From Chloroflexota bacterium (GTDB taxonomy: Bacteria > Chloroflexota > Dehalococcoidia > SM23-28-2 > RBG-16-64-32): DNA of 5,300 nt. Below are positions 1 through 4,403 of the stretch, piece by piece (the first letter of the stretch is position 1; every line of letters begins with the position of its first letter). The translations under genes were made by a program, and so were the position numbers. The stretch spans positions 1 to 5,300 of the forward strand of contig VBEI01000025.1 of assembly GCA_005882715.1 (NCBI GenBank). The letters are read 5' to 3'. The notes beneath the pieces were generated by a model. That model saw only the letters and a program-made list of their open reading frames with translations. It ran no database searches and was not told where the DNA came from.

Positions 1-2
1 AG

Positions 3-431
3 AACGCAAACCGCGGCCGGCGGGACAATGTCTCCACGTCCGCGGTGAGGTCAGTTGCTGAGGCCGCCCGCCACGTATTCGCTCGTCAGCCGCCGTTCGA
101 AGCGCGAATTGGGCTTGCTGCCGCCTTCCCTGAGGTTGTGTTCGCCGAGGTGTGGGACGCCCTCCCGGTGCGTGACCTAAACGGACGGCTGCTTGAAGCT
201 ATTCCAAGTCTCGTGCGCTATCAGTTCGACGGGCCGCACTTCTTACCCCACATCAGCGTAGCGCGCTTCACCTCGAACGACGGGCTTCCTCAGCTCAAGG
301 AGGCGGTCTCACGATCGCGCGAGGAAGGCGCCGGCCCCCCTCTGTCAGTGGGTGAGATCCAACTCATCCGCGCGCACCTCTCCGAACGGGCACCCATCCT
401 CGAGACCATCGAGATTTATCGGCTGAAGTAG
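3..431 (+). CDS. 2'-5' RNA ligase family (2H phosphoesterase) protein, 5' end missing
   Basis: Seen: the reading frame is open from the left edge (position 3) to TAG at 429-431. The sequence FLPHISVARF (His codon at 249-251) matches the second H-x-[S/T] catalytic motif of the LigT/2H superfamily. It is preceded by a PPFEARI strand and an FPEVVF segment, in the order usual for the family. Family members have two such motifs and about 170-190 residues. The first motif is absent from the roughly 142 visible residues, so it should lie left of the window. The GTG at 45 is therefore probably an internal Val codon and not the start. Known: 2H enzymes act on 2',3'-cyclic or 2'-5' phosphodiester ends of RNA or nucleotides. 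Many bacterial members have no known physiological substrate. The gene ends 13 bp from the end of the convergent MBL gene. The fold is fairly sure; the substrate is unknown. Confidence 0.72.
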   Translation, partial: NANRGRRDNVSTSAVRSVAEAARHVFARQPPFEARIGLAAAFPEVVFAEVWDALPVRDLNGRLLEAIPSLVRYQFDGPHFLPHISVARFTSNDGLPQLKEAVSRSREEGAGPPLSVGEIQLIRAHLSERAPILETIEIYRLK

Positions 432-444
432 GACAGCAGGAGAG

Positions 445-1422
445 CTACGCCAGGCAGCGTGGCATCTGGCCGTCGTTATAGGCGACCATGTCGGCGAATG
501 CCTGGGGCAGCGACAGCGCCACGCCGCGCGGCTCACCGCCGAGTTCGCTGTAGGCGCGGTGCAGATTTCCAGCCAGTCGCTCTGGATCAAGGAGCTCAGC
601 GAAGCGACCGAGGTCCGTCTCGCGGGCGGCTTCCAGCGGGGAGAGACCCCCTTCGTATCCTTTGGAAGCTATATCTTGGACAAATCGTAGGTACCCGACC
701 GCATCATCGATCGCGTCCGGGCCGCACACGGGGCCGTGGCCCGGCACGATGCGTTCGGCCCCCAGGGATCGCAGCCGTTCGAGAGCTTCCAGCCATCCGG
801 CGATCGACCCCATAAGCGCGAACGGCGTTCCGCCGTTAAAGATGATGTCTCCCGTGAAGACGATGCGCCGCTCCGGAAGCCAGACTAGGATGTCGTTAGT
901 GGTGTGCGCCGGCCCCACATAAACTAGTTCGACGCGAAGGTCGTCGCTATACAGCGCCATCCAGTTCTCGAAGGTCACGAACGGCGGGGCGACTTCGATT
1001 TCTCCCCAGTCGACGCCCGGGAATAAAGCTTTCGTCCCGAGGCCTGTTTCGATAACCTCCTTTCGGCACAACTCGTGGCCGACGATCAGTGCCTCATCCC
1101 GGAAGACGAAATTCCCGTGCGTGTGGTCCCCGTGGTGGTGCGTGTTTACCAATGTCTTTACCGGGAGGCCGCTCACTGACCGGATCGCGTCCCGGAATGC
1201 GCGGGCCCGCCGTTCGGTGAAGCAGGTATCTATGGCGATCAGACTTTGCCCGCTGGCGATGAACCCGGTGTTGTTAAGGCCCCAACTGCCATCGAGCTGC
1301 ACGTAAGCAAATACACCTTTGCTGACTTCCTCGAGCGCTGGTGGAGGCAGCTCGGCACTGCCTGGTGCTTCGCCTTGCATCGGTCGGATCTCTCGCCAAT
1401 CATACACGGAGGCGTTAACCAC
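445..1422 (-). CDS. MBL-fold metallo-hydrolase
   Basis: This is a 325-residue metallo-beta-lactamase-fold protein with every metal-binding motif intact. The H-x-H-x-D-H signature is at H95, H97, D99 and H100 (THHHGDHTHGN). The later ligands are H173 (GPAHTTND), D192 (TGD) and H229 (PGHG). The core begins near residue 32 (EEVSKGVFAYVQ). About 90 residues follow the last ligand and include SPLEAARETDLGRF, a helical tail seen in one uncharacterised bacterial MBL subgroup. It has no signal peptide or membrane segment, so it is probably cytoplasmic. Known: the fold hydrolyses thioesters, lactones, phosphodiesters or beta-lactams. Nothing here identifies the substrate, and resistance should not be assumed. 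The start is the GTG at 1422-1420; an in-frame TGA at 1446-1444 limits extension. The ATG at 1380 (residue 15) has GAGAG 9 nt upstream and is a real alternative. The first 30 residues are low-complexity and Pro-rich. Confidence 0.9.
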   Translation of the reverse strand: MVNASVYDWREIRPMQGEAPGSAELPPPALEEVSKGVFAYVQLDGSWGLNNTGFIASGQSLIAIDTCFTERRARAFRDAIRSVSGLPVKTLVNTHHHGDHTHGNFVFRDEALIVGHELCRKEVIETGLGTKALFPGVDWGEIEVAPPFVTFENWMALYSDDLRVELVYVGPAHTTNDILVWLPERRIVFTGDIIFNGGTPFALMGSIAGWLEALERLRSLGAERIVPGHGPVCGPDAIDDAVGYLRFVQDIASKGYEGGLSPLEAARETDLGRFAELLDPERLAGNLHRAYSELGGEPRGVALSLPQAFADMVAYNDGQMPRCLA

Positions 1423-1523
1423 ACCGCGGGCCAGCGCGCCGCCTCAAACGAAGGGTTCCTAGGCGCTCCTTTCAACTCGGCGAGGCGCCCAGATTGGCGT
1501 GAGCGCTCTTCCGCTCCTACCTC
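1423..1523. other. Divergent intergenic region
   Basis: About 100 bp separate the starts of the leftward MBL gene and the rightward DUF309 gene, so promoters for both should lie here or just inside the DUF309 5' end. A perfect 8-bp palindrome, GAGCGCTC, is at 1501-1508, and GGCGCC is at 1484-1489; either could be part of an operator. In GC-rich DNA such short palindromes are expected by chance. I could not find a convincing -35/-10 pair for the leftward gene. Confidence 0.4.
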
Positions 1524-1973
1524 ATGATTTCGCCGCCCCCTATACTGGTGGCGATGGCTGGCCGACCTTCATTGACAGATCTCGACCGCGACACGCGAGA
1601 GGCGCTCGCGAAGGGTATCGCGGAGTTCAACAGCTGGCGCTTTTACGATTGTCACGAGACACTAGAGGACGTCTGGCGGGAAGTGGGGAGCAAGGGCGAA
1701 GAGGGCACGCTCGCTGACTTTTACCAGGGCATAATCAAGATCGCTGCCGGCTTTCATCACGTCTTGCGCGATAATTACAAGGGCGCCGTTAATCTGCTTT
1801 CTGATGGCTCTCGTCTTCTTGAGCCCTATAGGACTGTGACAATTGGTGTGGATGTTGAACAGCTTCTGCGTGATGTGCGGCCCTGCCTCGACCGCATCCT
1901 GGAGCTTGGCCCTGACCGACTGCGGGAGTTCGATCGCGGGATGATCCCCAAGATCGCGTGGGACGAGCCCTGA
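1524..1973 (+). CDS. DUF309 domain-containing protein
   Basis: A small (149-residue), all-helical, soluble protein. Seen: the core FNSWRFYDCHETLEDVWRE (residues about 35-53) carries the FxxxxFYxxHExLEDxWRE pattern that defines DUF309. It is followed by DFYQGIIKIAAGFHHVLRDNYKGA and a Leu-rich segment containing LEPY, the usual second and third helices. The closely spaced His and Glu residues of the CHE motif look like a conserved polar site. No DUF309 member that I know of has an established biochemical role, so no function is proposed. Start choice: the coordinates give the longest ATG frame (1524), bounded by an in-frame TGA at 1500-1502. There is no Shine-Dalgarno before it. The ATG at 1554 (residue 11, MAGRPSLTDLD) is at least as likely, because TATACT lies 7 nt upstream and residues 2-10 are an unconserved-looking hydrophobic stretch. 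The next gene, dut, follows after 46 bp on the same strand. Confidence 0.85.
   Translation: MISPPPILVAMAGRPSLTDLDRDTREALAKGIAEFNSWRFYDCHETLEDVWREVGSKGEEGTLADFYQGIIKIAAGFHHVLRDNYKGAVNLLSDGSRLLEPYRTVTIGVDVEQLLRDVRPCLDRILELGPDRLREFDRGMIPKIAWDEP
1541..1546 (+). promoter_or_regulatory. Candidate -10 element, possibly for a leaderless transcript
   Basis: TATACT is a 5-of-6 match to TATAAT and lies directly after a C-run in GC-rich DNA. It ends 7 nt before the ATG at 1554. A transcript started at the usual distance would begin at or near that A, giving a leaderless mRNA for the DUF309 protein. No good -35 hexamer lies 16-18 bp upstream. If this is the promoter, the upstream ATG at 1524 cannot be used. 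Chance occurrence remains possible. Confidence 0.35.
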
Positions 1974-2019
1974 TCCAGGCGAGCCGGGCGTTGGCAGAGA
2001 GGGTCCTCGGACGGAACAT

Positions 2020-2454
2020 TTGAGCCAACAAGCGATTCGGATCAAGCGGCTTCACGCGAACGCGCGTCTTCCCCAGCGTGCTACGGAAGGGTCGACCGGC
2101 TACGATCTTTACGCTTGCCTAAAGCGGCCAATGGAGGTCGGGTCCGAACCGGTCCGAGTCCCCACCGGGTTCGCGATGGAGTTCGCATCTGGACTGGATG
2201 TGCAGATCCGGCCGCGCTCAGGCCTCTCCTCGCGGGGAGTGCTCGTCGTCCTCGGGACCGTAGACAGCGACTACAGGGGAGAGGTGCTCGTCACGATGTA
2301 CGCGCTCCCTCACCGTGAGCCGCATGTAGTGCAGGACGGCGACCGAATCGCGCAGATGGTGATCAGCCACGCAGAGAAGGTCTCGATCGAGGTGGCGGCG
2401 GAGCTGAGCGCGACGTCCCGGGATACCGGTGGTCATGGTTCGACCGGGCGATGA
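2020..2454 (+). CDS. dut: Deoxyuridine 5'-triphosphate nucleotidohydrolase (dUTPase)
   Basis: Hydrolyses dUTP to dUMP and pyrophosphate. This keeps uracil out of DNA and supplies the thymidylate precursor; the enzyme is a cytoplasmic homotrimer. All five motifs of the trimeric family are seen in 144 residues: I, TGYDLYA (26-32); II, PRSGLSS (65-71); III, GTVDSDYRGE (79-88), with catalytic Asp82 and Tyr85; IV, GDRIAQM (107-113); V, RDTGGHGSTG (134-143). Motif V has Asp135 where Gly is common, and His139 where an aromatic Phe usually covers the uracil. The segment between motifs II and III is about three residues shorter than in the E. coli enzyme. The start is TTG: no ATG or GTG lies in frame upstream, and the conserved IKRLHANARLPQRATEG block begins at residue 8. 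The Shine-Dalgarno is poor (CGGA, 4-5 nt before). It may be co-transcribed with the DUF309 gene 46 bp upstream. Confidence 0.95.
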   Translation: MSQQAIRIKRLHANARLPQRATEGSTGYDLYACLKRPMEVGSEPVRVPTGFAMEFASGLDVQIRPRSGLSSRGVLVVLGTVDSDYRGEVLVTMYALPHREPHVVQDGDRIAQMVISHAEKVSIEVAAELSATSRDTGGHGSTGR

Positions 2455-2458
2455 ATCC

Positions 2459-2491
2459 ACGCCTGGCGCGATGCTGGCGCGTGACAGGCGT
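2459..2491. other. Imperfect hairpin downstream of dut
   Basis: The arms ACGCCTG (2459-2465) and CAGGCGT (2485-2491) are perfectly complementary. Inside them CGCG (2467-2470) pairs with CGCG (2478-2481) around a 7-nt loop. One unpaired base on the left and three on the right separate the two stems. The octamer CTGGCGCG also repeats directly at 2463-2470 and 2474-2481. The structure begins 5 nt after the dut stop. It could be a 3'-end processing or termination structure, but the nearest T-run (2504-2507) is too far for a standard intrinsic terminator. It could also be an operator overlapping the promoter of the next gene. Confidence 0.45.
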
Positions 2492-2502
2492 TCCGATACA
2501 AT
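2474..2502 (+). promoter_or_regulatory. Candidate sigma70-type promoter for the J-domain/FKBP gene
   Basis: TACAAT (2497-2502) is a 5-of-6 -10 element. With a 17-bp spacer the -35 would be CTGGCG (2474-2479), which matches the consensus at only three positions and lies within the hairpin. Transcription would begin near 2509 and leave a leader of about 27 nt before the ATG at 2536. The leader carries a weak ribosome-binding stretch, GGTAGAAG, at 2527-2534. The -10 is the convincing part. Confidence 0.45.
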
Positions 2503-2535
2503 GGTTTTCACTCAAACCTAGTAACCGGTAGAAGC

Positions 2536-3354
2536 ATGTCCAAAGAACGCGACCACTACTCGATATTGCAGGTCAATCGCCTAGCCGGCGCAGATGAGAT
2601 CGACGCATCGTATCAAAGGCTTGCTCGGCTCTACGACCCTGCGGTCAGCCGGAAGCCTCGGGCAGCGGCGCGCTGGGCACAGATCAAAGGTGCATACGAC
2701 GTGCTCAGCGATCCGCGGCGACGTGCTGAGTATGACCGGAAGCTGGCCCGGCAGAGCGGAGCGCTGGTCGGCCCGGAGATACATCTTCCGGACTTTCTCA
2801 GCAGCCCGTATACGCTCACTGCCGCAGCGATCGGTCTCGTCCTGATTGCAGTCGTGGGTTTGACGCTTGCCTCCGTGCTCGGCGGCGGTGGTGGCGAGAG
2901 CGCGGTCAGCCAGCCATCAGTCACACCATCGACAGCCACACCTACACTTGCGCCCGGCCAGACTCCACGGCCAGCCCCCGCGGCAACGCCGCCTCCGGTC
3001 GCCGGCGAGCCCGTGATCACCGCGAGCGGCCTGCAGTATCTCGAAATTGTGCCCGGGACGGGGCCGACGCCGCAGCCCGGCCAGACGATCGTCGCAGAGT
3101 ACACGGGATGGCTGCAGTCGGATGGAACGCTGTTCGATAGTTCATTCAAGGAAGGCCGTACCCCGTTCGAGTTTCCGCTCGGTCAGGGCAGTGTAATCAA
3201 GGGTTGGGACGAGGGATTCTCCACGATGCAGGTGGGCGGCAAACGACGTCTCATCATCCCGCCAGCTCTGGCCTACGGTGAGAAAGGGCAGGCACCCACT
3301 ATTCCAGGAAATGCCACTCTCATCTTTGACGTGGAGTTGGTGGGAATAAAATAG
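2536..3354 (+). CDS. Membrane-anchored J-like domain / FKBP-type peptidyl-prolyl cis-trans isomerase fusion
   Basis: A 272-residue protein in four parts. Residues about 6-70 are a J-like domain (DHYSILQV, then YDVLSDPRRRAEYD). Residues 92-115 are a membrane helix (TLTAAAIGLVLIAVVGLTLA). Residues 116-160 are a Gly5 then Pro/Thr/Ala-rich linker. Residues 161-272 are an FKBP domain. FKBP12 active-site equivalents are present: Tyr189, Phe200-Asp201, Val220-Ile221, Trp224, Tyr247, Ile256 and Phe264, with the closing strand ATLIFDVELVGIK. The isomerase is therefore predicted active on prolyl bonds. The basic J domain before the helix and the uncharged linker after it predict J inside and FKBP outside the membrane, an inference from the positive-inside rule. 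Oddity: the loop HPD of J domains, needed to stimulate DnaK, reads Asp34-Pro35-Ala36 (RLYDPAVS), so canonical co-chaperone activity is doubtful. The ATG start gives a complete J domain. The gene probably has its own promoter. Confidence 0.9.
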   Translation: MSKERDHYSILQVNRLAGADEIDASYQRLARLYDPAVSRKPRAAARWAQIKGAYDVLSDPRRRAEYDRKLARQSGALVGPEIHLPDFLSSPYTLTAAAIGLVLIAVVGLTLASVLGGGGGESAVSQPSVTPSTATPTLAPGQTPRPAPAATPPPVAGEPVITASGLQYLEIVPGTGPTPQPGQTIVAEYTGWLQSDGTLFDSSFKEGRTPFEFPLGQGSVIKGWDEGFSTMQVGGKRRLIIPPALAYGEKGQAPTIPGNATLIFDVELVGIK

Positions 3355-3376
3355 ATCTCTGCAGGCCCAGAAAATT

Positions 3377-3439
3377 TTGACCCCGATTCTCCACCGAGTA
3401 TGCGTTAACTTGACCGTAACGCTTAGCCGCCGCAATTGT
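3377..3439 (+). promoter_or_regulatory. Weak candidate promoter region before the alpha/beta-hydrolase gene
   Basis: Two TTGACC hexamers (5 of 6 to the -35 consensus) lie 33 bp apart at 3377-3382 and 3410-3415. Each has only a poor partner: TATGCG at 3399-3404 (16-bp spacer) for the first, and AATTGT at 3434-3439 (18-bp spacer) for the second. The 125-bp gap is locally richer in A and T than the genes. That fits a promoter region, but the exact element is not resolved. I see no intrinsic terminator for the FKBP gene here. Confidence 0.28.
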
Positions 3440-3463
3440 TCAAGTCATTAGCAAAACCAGAGC

Positions 3464-3470
3464 GGAAGGA
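3464..3470 (+). promoter_or_regulatory. Ribosome binding site of the alpha/beta-hydrolase
   Basis: GGAAGGA ends 9 nt before the ATG at 3480 and supports that start. The protein then begins directly with the first conserved strands of the fold. Confidence 0.7.
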
Positions 3471-3479
3471 ACCGGCGGT

Positions 3480-4301
3480 ATGGCGTTCACGCGAGTAAAC
3501 GGGGTCAATCTCTACTATGAGGTCCACGGCAGGGGCGAGCCGCTCGTGCTGATCATGGGGCTCGGAGCGAACACGACTGGCTGGTGGGCGCAGGTACCCG
3601 CTTTCAGCCGTGAGTATCAGGTGATCGCGTTCGACAACCGAGGCGCGGGACGGAGCGATAAGCCGAACGAACCTTACTCCATCGGCCAGATGGCGGACGA
3701 TGCGCAGGCGCTGCTCGACGAACTGAGTGTCGGCCCGGCACACGTATTCGGCATGTCCTTAGGCGGGATGATCGCGCAGGAACTCGCGCTTCGTTATCCG
3801 GAAAGCGTCCGAAGGCTAGTGCTCGGCGGCACCATGGCTGGCGGGCCAACGGCGATGTTCGCCGGACCCGAGGTGGTTCAGCAATTAATATCGTTGGCCG
3901 GGATGCCGCTCGTGCAAGCGCTGGAGGTTGGGCTGGCCCTTCTTTACAGCGAGGACTATATCGCCAAGAACAAGGGCGAGCTGGTCCGTCGGGCGCTTTT
4001 GAACGCCCATCTGATGGCGCCGATGTACGCGATTCAGCGACAGTTCATGGCCATCGTTGGCTTCAACACAGTCGGGCGGCTCGGCGAAATCAAGGCGCCC
4101 GCGCTGGTGCTCACAGGGACGGCGGACAGGGTAATCCCGGCTCACAACGCGCGACTCCTTTCTGAAGGCATTCCCGACGCACGGTTGGTGGAGTTCGACG
4201 GCGCCGGGCACGGGTTTCTGGTAGAGAGCTCCGAAGACGTGAACGCGACCGTGCTCGCCTTCCTGGGCGAGCATCGGACGCCCGTATCAACGGCTGCGTA
4301 A
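3480..4301 (+). CDS. Alpha/beta-fold hydrolase
   Basis: A complete 273-residue alpha/beta-hydrolase. The catalytic triad is visible: nucleophile Ser93 in GMSLGG (nucleophile elbow, 91-96), Asp216 in TGTADRVIP, and His244 in GAGHGF. The strand-3 region LVLIMGLGAN (22-31) supplies the oxyanion-hole turn, and FDNRGAGRSD (51-60) is the usual loop after strand 4. Residues about 120-200 form a short helical cap. No signal peptide is present, so it is probably cytoplasmic. The layout is that of 3-oxoadipate enol-lactonase-, esterase- or cofactor-free haloperoxidase-like proteins. The sequence alone does not fix the substrate, and neither neighbour points to an aromatic-degradation cluster. Its ATG has a good ribosome binding site (GGAAGGA, 9-nt spacing). 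It lies 125 bp after the FKBP gene and 102 bp before the DUF2330-type gene, so it may be transcribed alone. Confidence 0.92.
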   Translation: MAFTRVNGVNLYYEVHGRGEPLVLIMGLGANTTGWWAQVPAFSREYQVIAFDNRGAGRSDKPNEPYSIGQMADDAQALLDELSVGPAHVFGMSLGGMIAQELALRYPESVRRLVLGGTMAGGPTAMFAGPEVVQQLISLAGMPLVQALEVGLALLYSEDYIAKNKGELVRRALLNAHLMAPMYAIQRQFMAIVGFNTVGRLGEIKAPALVLTGTADRVIPAHNARLLSEGIPDARLVEFDGAGHGFLVESSEDVNATVLAFLGEHRTPVSTAA

Positions 4302-4303
4302 AT

Positions 4304-4321
4304 CGCCAACGTCGCTTGGCG
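4304..4321 (+). terminator. Short stem-loop just after the hydrolase stop
   Basis: CGCCAA (4304-4309) and TTGGCG (4316-4321) are perfect complements around a 6-nt loop, starting 3 nt after the stop codon. No T-tract follows; the nearest is CTTTC near 4335-4339. It is therefore at best a weak or factor-assisted transcription end, or an mRNA 3'-stabilising hairpin. A chance match is possible. Confidence 0.3.
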
Positions 4322-4374
4322 GCCTCTGGCGCTGCTTTCAAGGGGAACCAAATCGCGTCCGCTTCCGTCCTAGT

Positions 4375-4389
4375 GATATCAGCGATATC
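4375..4389. repeat. Paired GATATC repeat next to the DUF2330-gene ribosome binding site
   Basis: GATATC at 4375-4380 and again at 4384-4389, separated by AGC. Each hexamer is its own reverse complement, so the pair is at once a direct repeat and a 6-bp hairpin with a 3-nt loop. It ends one base before AAGGAGG. It could be an operator half-site pair or a local mRNA hairpin beside the ribosome site. AGCGATAT recurs at 4418-4425 inside the gene. Confidence 0.4.
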
Positions 4390-4390
4390 C

Positions 4391-4397
4391 AAGGAGG
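4391..4397 (+). promoter_or_regulatory. Strong Shine-Dalgarno of the DUF2330-type gene
   Basis: AAGGAGG is a near-perfect anti-16S match, 6 nt before the ATG at 4404. It fixes the start of the last gene and is much stronger than the signals before the other starts in the window. Confidence 0.88.
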
Positions 4398-4403
4398 AAA
4401 CCG

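Noticed and set aside
45..47. GTG at 45 as the start of the 2H phosphoesterase gene
   Set aside because: The frame is open to the left edge, and the protein would lack the first catalytic H-x-T motif, so the true start should be upstream of the window.
459..815. An open frame on the plus strand opposite the MBL gene
   Set aside because: It is Arg/Pro-rich with no recognisable motif, and it lies fully antisense to a gene with all its metal ligands intact.
445..1422. MBL protein as a beta-lactam resistance enzyme
   Set aside because: There is no signal peptide for an extracytoplasmic location and no resistance context. The fold covers many unrelated hydrolases.
1461..1508. GGCGC/GCGC inverted repeats in the divergent intergenic region as a defined operator
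   Set aside because: They are short self-complementary GC words of a kind expected by chance in this composition. They are noted in the intergenic feature without a functional claim.
2631..3149. A long open frame on the minus strand opposite the J-domain/FKBP gene
   Set aside because: The plus-strand frame carries two recognisable domains and a membrane helix. The minus frame gives low-complexity Gly/Pro/Val/Arg sequence and is a by-product of GC-rich codon use.
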